Below are positions 1 to 9,529 of a stretch of DNA of 15,948 nt, in pieces; the first letter of the stretch is position 1, and every line of letters starts with the position of its first letter. The translations under genes were made by a program, and so were the position numbers. The notes beneath the pieces are model-generated. The model was not told where the DNA came from, did no database searches, and saw only the letters and a program-made list of their open reading frames with translations. Origin of the DNA: Thoreauomyces humboldtii (Eukaryota; Chytridiomycota; Chytridiomycetes; Spizellomycetales; Powellomycetaceae); the NCBI GenBank assembly GCA_027596035.1, contig JADGJA010000525.1, forward strand, positions 1-15,948, given 5' to 3'.

Positions 1-186
1 GGGAAAAGGAACGGGAACGAGGAGGAAGGCGGAGAGATCGAGGACAGAGGGAGATGACTCATCGCAAGCCACCGTCCTCATCCTTCCGTCGTCTTCTCCC
101 CGGCCGCAAGTCACTTTGTCGCCGCAAGAGAGGCACTTGTCCGCCCATTTTACCTCCAGCATTTCTTTCCGTTTCCAACGACATCC
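1..186 (+). promoter_or_regulatory. Presumed 5' leader/proximal promoter of the paxillin-like gene
   Basis: No coding segment is supported here. The stretch runs from purine-rich sequence (1-55) into pyrimidine-rich sequence (about 70-180), which is common in leaders of compact eukaryotic genes. I see no clear TATA box. An ATG at 54 opens a different frame that stops at 249-251 and overlaps the chosen start at 187. If it is transcribed it would act as an overlapping upstream ORF. The sequence before the chosen ATG is a weak initiation context (T at -3). Confidence 0.35.
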
Positions 187-2558
187 ATGAACGAGCTAGG
201 TCAGATAGAAGGATCTCCTCAGAGAGGCTGGTGAAGCGTGCTCTGAATTGAATCGATTTGCTCTGACACCACGTTCTTCCGCGCTCTTAGACCTTCTGCT
301 GCAAGAACTGGCAAAGGCCAGCTCAGTCCGGCCAAAACCAGCTGCACCACGCGCTTCCACGAATCGAGCGCCAGGAGCAGGGGCTCTCCCGGGTCTGGCG
401 CGTCCAGATCCGACAAACAACCCTACGTCTGTGACGGTAGGTCCGACGATGAGGCTCGGCAAACAACTCGGACGCACTGGGCTGACGGGTTCCCTCGATG
501 CTCGGTAGACATCCGCACAGGTTGGGAGCACGGACGGGCAGGAGCTGGATGGACTCGTGAAGGATCTGACGGCGTTGAAAGGTCTGGTCGGAGGATCAGA
601 ACCTCCGAACCATCGCCCGGCAGAAGTTCCTCGTCAACACGACACCCGCGCGAACCATCCGCATCATCGACCTAGCGAAGCGGCCGGGCAGTTGGATCGT
701 CTCATGGGGGACCTCTCGCTGGAGGCGGGATCCAACGGCACCGCCTCACCGGGATCTTCCTCCCCTGAAAGCCAGAATTATGATGACCCTAGGTCGCGGA
801 ATAGTCGGGAGCCCGAACAACCGCGTTTGGAACAACCTCGTTTCTCTCCTGGACGCCCGGCGGCGGCAGAGGTTGCGGCGTCTTCCCAGCAAGGGCCCAT
901 TGGGCCTAGCCCTGTGCCCCGCGCCGCGCCACCCTCGCAACTAGCGGCCTTCGCTGCACCCATTCAGCATCAACAGCAGAATGCGAGCGTCCAAGAGCCT
1001 GATGCTCGCAGAATAGCAAGCCCGGAAGTGTCACACAGCACAGCATCTGTCGATCAGATGAGGTCTCAGCAGCCTACTCCCATCGCACAACATTCCCAAC
1101 ACTCACAACCTCCTCGCGATGGCAAGATGGATGGCGAACAGCGCGGACCCATGTCCGATCATGGGGATGGTCCGGCACTTCGTTCGGATGAACACAACCA
1201 CGAGCAGCAGCGTGAGCATCGCCAGCGGCTTCACGATACGAGAGAGTCTCACACCGCGTCCCCAAGCCCGGCGAAATCGCACTTTGTGGACTCGCGATCA
1301 CCGCATCTTGCTAGTGCAGCACAGGCGCCTCAGCAAGCACGCAACGAGCAGCCGCCCTTTGACGGACAATCCCCTCGCGTCGCCACCCCGCTTCAAAATC
1401 AGCAGAACCAACAGCTTCCATCCCAGCATCAGTTTCCCGCCAGCAGCAACCAGTTCAGTCGCGGATCACCTTCTTCCCAGCGAGGTCCCGGACCTTTCTC
1501 ACAGCCAGGGCCGCGGAATGGGGGCCCACCAGGAACACCTGCCTCGAGCGCTTCCTCATCCGCTGCTCCCGTCAGCACTCCCGTGGCGGGTCTCTCATCC
1601 AACCTCTTCGTGCAGAGCATCGTGCACAAAGTGTGCGCTGGCTGCAACGAGAACCTAACAGGACCCGTTGTGAATGCCATGGGACAAACATTCCACCCAG
1701 AGCATTTCAAGTGTTACGGCTGTGCGAAGCAACTTGGTCATGGTCGGTTCTTCGAAAAGGAGGGTCATGCGTTCTGCGAGTCCTGCTGGCAGAAGAACCT
1801 ACCGAAATGTGGATATTGCGCTGGCTTCATCATGGAGGTGCGGAAAGAAGCGATGCACAAACTAATGGAGATTTTCCTGACTTGTCGTCCTTTCCATTTC
1901 CCTTAGCGCTGCATCACAGCCCTCGGTCAGCATTGGCATCCCCATCATTTCTTCTGTGCCCAGTGCGGAAAGCTGTTTCCACCAGGAGCCGGATTCTTGG
2001 AAAAGGACGGGATGGCCTATTGCGAAGATGATTACTTTAACCTCTTCGCAATGCGGTGCGGTGGCTGTGGGAAAGGCATCATCGGAGAGTTTGTCTCGGC
2101 GTGCGGGAAAGAATGGCACATGGGTTGCTTTGCTTGCGCCGTAAGTGATTTCCTGACAATGACTTGCATCATTTCGAAGACGGACGATTGATAACCCAGT
2201 AACCCCCCAGGACTGCAAGCAACCTTTCCCGACCGGCACCTTCTACGAGCAACACGGTCTCCCTTACTGCGCGACCCACCACGCTCTCCGTCGAGGCGGA
2301 CACGGCGGACCGGCCGCCCCCGACGGATCCCCCCAGGCCCAGTTCTGCGCTGGGTGTCAGAAACACATCCAATCCGAGGGTGGAACTAGTGAGGTCGTCA
2401 GTCTGGCGGGGAAGGTGTGGCACAAGGACTGCTTCGCTTGCTGCTACTGTGCGAGGAAGCTCGACCCCAAGGGTGGGAATAACACGGACGGAAGCTCGTG
2501 GAAGGAGAAGGATGGACGGTGTTACTGCAAGGGGTGCGCACAGAGCGTGCTTCGTTGA
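187..2558 (+). CDS. PXN: Paxillin-like LD-motif and four-LIM-domain adaptor protein
   Basis: Proposed exons are 187-199, 291-436, 521-1837, 1907-2140 and 2211-2558, giving about 685 aa. Paxillins are scaffold proteins without enzymatic activity: LD motifs bind helical partners, and LIM zinc fingers target the protein to adhesions or, in fungi, to the division site. Three LD motifs (LDxLLxxL type) are visible: LDLLLQEL at residues 4-11, LDGLVKDL at 62-69 and LDRLMGDL at 111-118. Residues ~120-420 are Gln/Pro/Ser-rich and probably disordered. Four LIM domains follow, at about 425-475, 483-534, 543-593 and 616-679, each with a complete set of eight Cys/His/Asp ligands. LIM4 carries an insertion between its zinc modules. 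The 13-nt first coding exon gives MNEL, and splicing 199|291 rebuilds an N-terminal LD1 as in animal paxillin. Donors are gtcaga, gtaggt, gtgcgg and gtaagt; acceptors are ttag, acag, ttag and ccag. The intron before LIM2 completion and the one inside LIM3 are phase 0. An unspliced long frame beginning at the GTG at 557 is not the true start. The first intron is the least certain part. Confidence 0.9.
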
Positions 2559-3112
2559 ATCGAGTAGCAATGTATCACATTTGACCTTTGCCAATGTCAT
2601 GGGCAAAGACGAGGACAGTTTGACCAAAGGAAGGCCCACGAAGATCTCGTGCCCAGGGACCTTCTCCCAAACCATGTGGCCTCGACCTACAACTTCCTCT
2701 ATGATCGGATCGACGTGACGGACGCCAGCCTTCCCTTGTCGTGTGTGCTATTCCCACGGAGTCGGAATGGTAGCGATCGGAAAGCCACGCAATCGACGGG
2801 ACCCTCGAGCCCTCGGGGCGAATGTGACGAATACTCGTCGACAGCGCCGTTGCTTGTGTTTTTTCCAGCAGCCAGTTCAGCCAGCCCAGTCAGCCGCACA
2901 AAACCCTGCATTCCCCCCGCATCAGCTCATTCCACCGTTCGGCTGCAAACTCTCTGGCATCTGCACTTCGTCATAAACATCCCTCAGATATCCGCTCCGT
3001 CAGTCCAAAGCGAGCTCCGCAGGCTCACTTTAACTCTCGAAAAAACTCGCTTCCTGACCATCCATTTTAGCCTGGTTCTTCGTCTTTCCGCCTTCCGAGC
3101 GAGCTCTCCAAG
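2559..3112 (+). other. Intergenic region: paxillin 3' end and KDM5 leader
   Basis: This 554-bp gap separates two co-oriented genes. No ORF in it resembles a known protein. A 7-bp perfect inverted repeat with a short loop lies at 2586-2608 (CTTTGCC / GGCAAAG), 28 bp after the paxillin stop, and could form a small hairpin in the 3' UTR. I see no AATAAA. CAG/CAGCC-rich sequence lies at about 2868-2900. The last ~120 bp before the KDM5 ATG are pyrimidine-rich, as expected of a leader or initiation region. Confidence 0.45.
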
Positions 3113-6100
3113 ATGATGAAGCAACTCGCAAAGGTTGCTAACAAAGGGACGGAGGAGAATGGCACGGCGAAACCACCCAGGGCCCCTCGTTTGGACATGT
3201 CGACGGTCGCCCCACTTTTCGCACCCTTAGAACCCAAGTCGACTTCGGGTCCACGGCATTTTGGCCTACGAAATGCACCCACTTTTTATCCAACCGCAGA
3301 ACAGTTCAAGGAGCCCTTGAAGTACATCGAAACCATCCGAACGGAAGGAGAGAAAACTGGAATCTGCAAAATCGTACCCCCAGTCGGCTGGAACCCTGAC
3401 TTTGCTCTCGACACAGAGGTAGGTGCCGCCACGACGGCTTGCTCTCAGTCAGCTATGATCTAAGCCCTGCGATCCCCCCCAGGCCTTTCACTTTAAACCT
3501 CGAATTATGCGCCTTAACACAATGGAAGGGAACTCTCGATGTGCTTTGAACTATTTGGACCAGCTCCAGAGGTTCCACACCCAGCAAGGGACGAGCTTTC
3601 AAAAAGTGCCAATGATCAACAAGAAGCCCGTCAATCTCTATTTATTGAACAAGGAGGTTAACAAGCTGGGCGGATTTGTGCCGGTAATATTCTACTGACA
3701 AAACTGGCTACGGAATGCTCCTGAATTTGACGTGTTCGTGGTAAATGTAGGTCAATCGTGGCAAGCTTTGGGCTCACATCGGTCGGGAGCTTGGCTTCGA
3801 AGCGAAGCACATCCGTACGCTCGCACAGGAAGTCAAATCAGTTTACGGAAAATGGGTGTATCCATATGAGCATTTCATGGCAAAGCACGGCCCAACAGGG
3901 TCGTCTGTCGGTGGTTTTGAAGACTCCCCGGCCGAGGTCGCACTTGACATAGTTGGTCCAGGCACAAGAGCCTCCACGAGGAAACGGACGGGTCGACCTT
4001 CGTTGCCACGCGGTACACCGGACAGCGACTCGGAATCGGTTGGCCCCGGCAATGCCGCGACACTGCCCGCGGATTACGCCCCGCTTCCTGGCCAGGAACT
4101 CTGCGAGATCTGCGCGGGCGGAGAGAATCCGGACGATATGTTGCTTTGCGACGACTGCAACCGCGGGTATCATATGCGTTGCTTCGACCCACCCATGACA
4201 GTCGTACCCGTAACAGACTGGTTCTGTCCGCACTGCTTGCGCGGCTCGGGTCAAGACTATGGCTTCGAAGAGGGCGAAGAAAGGAATCTTCACAGTTTTC
4301 AGAAAGTCTCCAACAGTTTCAAAGAAAACCACTTCCGAAAACGTGGTAAGGTGCCCAACGAGCAGCGCGTGGTCGTGACGGAAGCGGAGGTGGAGCAGGA
4401 GTTTTGGCGCCTGGTAGAAAGCCCCTACGAAGATGTCGAAGTGGAATACGGGGCAGACCTGCACTCGTCGCAGCACGGAAGGTGGGAGCGTCCTCTAGTG
4501 TTTTCGTTTCTATGTCCTGCATTGCAAAATCTGAATTTTGAAACACAGTGGTTTCCCGACAGCGAGCAAGCATCCGAAGAATCCGTATGCCAAGTCGGGC
4601 TGGAACTTGAACAACATGCCTCATCTTCCCGAGTCACTCTTCTGCAACATCCGAAACGACATCTCTGGCATGACGATCCCCTGGTTATATGTTGGCATGG
4701 TCTTTTCGACATTCTGCTGGCACGTTGAAGACCATCACACTTACTCTATCAACTACATGCACTGGGGAGAGAGCAAGACCTGGTACGGAATTCCGGCCAG
4801 CAACGCCGACAGATTCGAAGCCACCATGAAGCGGACGATACCGGATCTTTTCGAAGGAAATCCGGATCTGCTATTCCACCTTACCACGATGCTCAGCCCA
4901 TCGGTTCTCCTGCAAAACCAAGTAGAAGTTGTTGGGCTTGATCAACGTCCCGGCGAGTTTGTGGTTACCTTCCCGCGCGCTTACCACGCGGGTTTCAATC
5001 AAGGAGTATGCAGTGGTGTTTGTCAGCGCATACTTCATATCGGGCTTCTGACACTTTTTCTTGTCTGAGTGTAGTTCAACTTTGCGGAAGCCGTCAACTT
5101 CGCGCTTCCCGACTGGCTGCCGTTCGGTCTCGAATGCGTCGACCGTTATCATTTTTATAAGAAGCAACCGGTTTTCAGTCACGATGAGTTGATCATCGCT
5201 ACTTCCCGACGAGCCGTGAACGAGGAAGTCAGGAAATGGTGGGTTAACAAAATTTTCCGGCTTCTTGCGCACTCAAGGAGCGATGTTTACCGTTTTCTTG
5301 TGACAGGCTGAAGCCTGCGCTCGAGGACATGCGCGATCGGGAACTCGCAGCCCGCGATGAACTACGGAAGCGACATCCCGGCATCCGGGAGGTCACGGAG
5401 AATCTACAGATTTACAACGAGGAAGAGGATCAGTGTGCGATCTGTCACCAGTATTGCTTCCTCAGCTGTCTGAAGTGCGTGAAGTGCGATAACGGCAAGA
5501 TTGTTTGCTTCAAGCATGAAGATGAGGTACTTGTGGGAACGAGGACTGTGATCCTACGAAGCGGTTGTTTACCCTCGCATTTTGCAGCTTTGTGATTGCA
5601 AGAAACCCCGACTGGTGCTGCAGCTACGGTTTGACGACGAGGAACTTTGTACTTTTGTAAAAGATATCGGCGTAACCGTTCCGGCGAGCGAGTGGAAGAT
5701 CAAGTATAAGGAGCTGCTTGCGGCATATCGCTTGCCGCCGTTGACCGAGCTCCAGCGTCTGATTGCCGCAAGTGAGCGCATACCAGGCGGCATCGACGAA
5801 GCTACACTTCTGCGCGGCTTCGTTAACGAGGCCTGCAACTGGATCCTTCGAGCCCGACAGATTCTGCGAGTACCGAAACGCGATTCTGGTCCGACACGGA
5901 AGCGCGCTCGGCCGACAGCTCGGAAACCGGTTGTTCGCGGCACGTTCAAAGAGTTTGAGGCACTTGTGAAGGACTCTGAGAGGCTCCTGTTCGATGCACC
6001 AGAAAAGCAGCTTGTGAAAGCCCTTGCTGATGGCGTCTCCCAGTTTCGAGCGGAGGCCAAAACGATGCTCAAATTGGACAGCCCGCCGGAGAAGCAGGTC

Positions 6101-7961
6101 AAGGACATGTTGAAGTGGGCTGGATGGTCTTTCAGCTTTGATATTCCTGAGGTCAAGCTCATGGAGACCAGACTCGGGGAGGTTCAGTGGACCCGACGGG
6201 CCGAGAACGCTATCGCTCTGTTCGCCTCCGATTCCATGCTACTGCTGGAGGTCCTGGAGCTCATCTACCGAGGGCGCCATCTAGCCATCAAATCGCAAAA
6301 TCCCGTGATGAAGAAGCTGGACGAGTGTCGTCGGAGCGGCGACGCACGGAAGCGTCTAGTCCTGAACACTCCAAAGGGCGGTTTGGCCGAGAAGAGGTCG
6401 GAATGGTTGAAGCAGATCCGTCCGATCATGCAGCACTTTTCGAGCACCGGAAGTCGGTTCCCCGTGCGCATGCTGTATCCCCTGATCAGCAGCATGGCCG
6501 ACGTCTCGGTGCGACTGGACGAGCTCATCATCCTGCGAGATGATGCGAGAAAGCTTACGGCTTGGAACCTCAGAGCTCGTCGCATTCTACAGGGCTCCAA
6601 CGACAAGTCGTGCGCTCAGATCTTTGGCGACCTCGAAGCTAACATCTTGGCATGCAAGAAAATGTTGGAGTTCCACAGCGATGTGTTCTGCGTGTGCGGA
6701 TCTGAGACAGGGACGATGGTAAGTTATGATGTACCCTGCCGTTTGCTTTCTTCAGCCCTCGCTTATTGTTATCATCCGTCAACAGAAGGAATGCCATCTT
6801 TGCGAAGTATGGTATCACGTTGGCTGCTGTGGACGCGCCGCGGAGAACCCTGTCGATCAGATCTGCCACGCCTGCGACCCGGCGGCCGACAACGATGCAC
6901 CGAAGCGTGCCACAGTCGAGCAGCTGCACCAGCTCGTCCTGGAAGCGGAGGCCGTTCCTCGCTGGAAGCTGGACGAAGTGGATGGCTTGCAACGGGTCGT
7001 TGCCAATGTGCAAGCCTGGCAACATCGGATTCAGGTTGTCCTGCAGGACGAGACCAGCGATCTGCTTCTTATCCGAGTCTACCTACGATGTGGAAGAGGC
7101 ATGCACGTTGCTGTCGACGAGGAGATCGCCGCATTACGAGCAAAGGTAAACTTCTTATGCGGAGCGCCGAAGACCAGGGCACGGCAACAAACCGCTCCTG
7201 CAGCCGTCTCCGCCGCAACACCGCCAGCAAAGGCAACTCCCCCGCTGAAGACCGAGGCACCGGCACCTACGCCCCGTGCGAACGAACTCGTTTCATGCGC
7301 GTTATGCCACTCTCATCTCGAGGAGGATGGCGAACTCGTCGGATGCGACGCGTGCGCGGCGAGCTACCACTTCAAGTGTGTAGATCTGAGTACCGAGCAG
7401 TGGGAGACCTTGGATCTTTGGGAGTGCCCCGTGTGTCTGGAACGCAAGGACGCACGAGCGGAGTCTCGACTTCCCAAATCGAAGGAAGCAGAGAAGGGCC
7501 GAAGCGAACGGACCGTCACCCCACCGATCGTCAAAGCAGTGAACGTGGAGCCACTCACGGACGACAGGAAGCGCAAGCGCGAGCTGGAAGAAGAGGACAT
7601 CGGCATCGAAATGGTCACTGTTCCGAAGGAGGAGAACGAGACGGTCATCATGGAAACCATGTCGGACATATCATCAGACGACGACGTTCACTCTCCCGAG
7701 GGCAAACCATTACAGGAGAACGGCACGGACATCGCCTACGTCGCCCTCGACGATCCGATGGACGCGCAAACCTCGACCGCTCAGACGTCTCCCGAGCGAG
7801 CCCCATCACAGCATCTCGAGAACGCACCCTCCACGATCATTTCGACACCTCCTTTCGCTGCCTGTCCAGTGGAGACGCAACCGATCCTCAAGAAGATCGC
7901 CGCTCCCGATCCGTCGCTCGCAGGTTTCCCCTCTTGGTGGCAGGCCTTCACGGCAAAGTGA
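3113..7961 (+). CDS. KDM5: KDM5/JARID1-family histone H3K4 demethylase
   Basis: Proposed exons are 3113-3418, 3483-3683, 3751-4481, 4549-5005, 5075-5238, 5307-5526, 5588-6718 and 6786-7961, giving about 1461 aa. KDM5 enzymes are nuclear Fe(II)/2-oxoglutarate oxygenases that remove methyl groups from H3K4me3/me2. Domains in order: JmjN ~55-97, ARID ~123-212, PHD1 287-331 (C4HC3 complete), JmjC ~413-580, C5HC2 zinc finger ~663-712, PLU-1 region ~715-1045, PHD2 1061-1100 and PHD3 1241-1287. The Fe ligands are visible as H471, E473 (CWHVEDH) and H559 (AYHAGFNQG). K489 in WGESKTWYG fits the 2OG-binding lysine, so the enzyme looks active. Basic segments at 246-252 (RKRTGRP, AT-hook-like), 796-807 and 1330-1335 may be nuclear signals or DNA contacts. 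The C-terminus after PHD3 is acidic and Ser/Thr-rich. All seven introns are 61-69 nt; codon phase and domain continuity agree across each. A second ATG follows directly at 3116, so the start is ambiguous by one residue. Confidence 0.96.
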
Positions 7962-8700
7962 AGGGTCGATCTGACCATCCCTTCTCGCTACCTTGGACCT
8001 TTCCCCTGTCTGTTTCTTTTCTTTTTGGCACAGCGTGAAGTCCACACGGCTTCCTCTGGACTTTTGTTCTGCTTCATTCTCATCATAGTATTTTCCGTCT
8101 TGTAAACAAAAGAAAGTGATCCATACGGTAGAGCAGAGCGTTCGTTCATCCTGCGGTGTGTCGACTGCTGAAGACGTCGGTCGTTTCAACCCGCCTGGAC
8201 AACCTATTGTCACGAACCAGACGGAGTACAAGACAAGGCAAGAGGAACACGACAAGAAGAGCGAGGAACGTGTGATTAGAGACCTGAGTTGACCTGCTAG
8301 ACGTCAACAAACTAGGGGAAGACGGGGAAGGCTAGCCAGCGAAGAGACCTGCGCCACTACACAGCGACCCTGCACACCTATCGCTTCGGACACTACTGGA
8401 CCTGGTTGAAGCACAGCATCCTTCCCAATGCTTGAAGCTGAACTCCAACTTGGTACTGCTACCAGTTGGTCTGAACGGACTATTCTTGCGGTTGATAACG
8501 ATCTATTCTGTTGTCCCTTCTGTTGCTGAATGAAAGTCGTGCGCCAAGTGCACCGACCTGTACTAACACCGTAGCTCCCTCCATGGTCCGAATCTGCTCA
8601 ACGCGTCCATCTCGCGCAGGGCCAATGCATGTCCCCAACCCATCCCATGTACCAAACTCACACTCCTGACGCGACAAGAACAGAGCATATGCCTATCGCT
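7962..8700. other. KDM5 3' flank and unassigned intergenic sequence
   Basis: I see no gene here. A T-rich tract (about 8008-8030) and TGTAAA (8101-8106) could contribute to 3'-end formation of KDM5, but no AATAAA is visible. The rest, 8110-8700, has only short ORFs with no recognisable protein character, no tRNA-like fold that I can make out, and no strong repeat. Confidence 0.4.
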
Positions 8701-8707
8701 CCTTCGT

Positions 8708-8766
8708 GCCATTTTCATGTTTTCATATTCCATTTTCATATTCATGTTTTCATCTTATTTTCATGC
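8708..8766. repeat. Imperfect TTTTCAT/ATTCAT simple repeat
   Basis: A run of TTTTCAT, ATTCCAT and ATTCAT units (roughly seven copies, spacing irregular) forms an AT-rich island in otherwise GC-richer sequence. The repeats are too irregular to define one period. No coding role is likely, although frames across it happen to stay open. Confidence 0.7.
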
Positions 8767-8886
8767 CCCTCTGCATTTTTACCACCGGCTGGGGACGGTT
8801 CACCATATATGGCAAGCTGCATTAACAAGTTTTCTTCCCCGAAGGACACGGGCTCCCGTAGACTACCGTCGTTTAGGCATTTTAAC

Positions 8887-9028
8887 CTTGCTTGCTTGAC
8901 TTGCTTGCTTGGCTTGCTTGCTTGCTTGCCTTGCTTGCTTGGCTTGCTTGCCTTGCTTGCTTGGCTTGCTTGCCTTGCTTGCTTGGCTTGCTTGCCTTGC
9001 TTGCTCGCTTGCTTGCTTGCTTGCTTGA
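8887..9028. repeat. 22-bp tandem repeat array built from GCTTG units
   Basis: The array has a higher-order 22-bp unit (CCTTGCTTGCTTGGCTTGCT plus TG) repeated exactly at 8930-8951, 8952-8973 and 8974-8995. Degenerate copies lie on either side from 8887 to 9028. Each unit is itself a chain of 4-5 bp GCTT(G) steps, so the array probably grew by replication slippage and then by duplication of the 22-mer. Because 22 is not a multiple of 3, all three frames become repetitive. The minus strand reads as a chain of KQAS-like residues, which I consider an artefact of the repeat. Confidence 0.9.
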
Positions 9029-9110
9029 TGAGAAAAGGCGAGAGGGAAAGGCGAGAAGACCCTCTCTTTTATAGCGGAAATCGATCCCCTGCGCAGTCGG
9101 CTTGGGCCGT

Positions 9111-9160
9111 GCGGAAAAAGGCCCAAAAAGGCCTAGAAAGGGCCAAAAAGGCCCAAAAAG
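9111..9160. repeat. 10-bp tandem repeat with helically phased A-tracts
   Basis: Five consecutive 10-bp units start at 9111, 9121, 9131, 9141 and 9151. The consensus is GCCCAAAAAG; the third unit is degenerate (GCCTAGAAAG). Four units carry an A5 tract at the same position, so A-tracts recur every 10 bp, close to one helical turn. Phased A-tracts are known to give intrinsic DNA curvature. The array lies 40 bp upstream of an inverted CCAAT box and about 110 bp upstream of a TATAAA. Confidence 0.85.
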
Positions 9161-9199
9161 GCTACGGAACGGGATGGCGTGATGTCGTGGGCTCACCCG

Positions 9200-9277
9200 A
9201 TTGGCTCGTCGCACCCGCAATGCCAAGGCACGTTGCACGATGACGAGTGCAGTCACGCAAGGGGCATAAAGTATAAA
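9200..9277 (+). promoter_or_regulatory. Possible core promoter: inverted CCAAT box and TATAAA
   Basis: ATTGG (inverted CCAAT) is at 9200-9204 and TATAAA at 9272-9277, 68 bp apart, a plausible spacing for a eukaryotic promoter pointing right. There is no convincing ORF immediately downstream. If it is real, it would drive a non-coding RNA or a distant transcript. Both motifs are short and can occur by chance. Confidence 0.25.
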
Positions 9278-9470
9278 GGTCAGGCATGTGCAAAGTGCGT
9301 GCGCTCTCGAGTTTTGCGGTTCGGGACGCTCGGGTCGAGGTTCAAGCCACGGATGACTGTACAGCTGTGAGTGAACAGGATGCTGGTAAACGCGTTCCCC
9401 ACGGTATCGACTGAACCTTGCTTTCAGGACCTTGGATGAAAAAGAAAAAAAATACAGTGTCACTGCGATC

Positions 9471-9526
9471 TTCCGTTCCGACCGCAGTCATCCGTTCCGA
9501 GCGCAGTCTTCCGTCCCCGACCCGTA
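9471..9526. repeat. Triplicated 19-bp direct repeat
   Basis: The element TCCGTTCCGA(C/G)CGCAGTC is present at 9472 and again at 9491. A third, more divergent copy (TCCGTCCCCGACC) starts at 9510. The spacing is exactly 19 bp each time, and the repeat follows an A-rich run at 9437-9452. The function is unknown; it may be a small tandem duplication or clustered protein-binding sites. Confidence 0.7.
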
Positions 9527-9529
9527 AGG

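Noticed and set aside
54..251. A 65-codon ORF as a gene or first paxillin exon
   Set aside because: Joining it at the donor at 200 puts the LD1 exon out of frame, and the peptide is Arg/Ser/Pro-rich without known features.
557..1906. A 449-codon LIM ORF starting at 557 and ending at 1906 as the complete gene
   Set aside because: Position 557 is GTG, not ATG, and the end of the frame reads through an intron (1838-1906). Splicing restores LIM2-LIM4 and upstream exons restore the N-terminus.
7147..7178. An additional KDM5 intron (gtaaac ... accag)
   Set aside because: It would be only about 32 nt, half the length of every other intron here, and the frame is open and continuous across it.
5582..8038. 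An 818-codon ORF as a separate gene
   Set aside because: Its first part is KDM5 exon 7. After 6718 it reads the intron and the last exon in the wrong frame, giving Arg/Ser-rich shadow sequence, while PHD2 and PHD3 lie in the other frame.
9285..9360. A tRNA gene suggested by GGTTCAAGCC
   Set aside because: The five bases on each side of the putative T-loop do not pair, and no D-arm, anticodon arm or acceptor stem can be drawn.
8863..9463. Minus-strand ORFs rich in KQASKQAS
   Set aside because: They are translations of the GCTTG and 10-bp tandem arrays. All frames look alike because the repeat lengths are not multiples of three.
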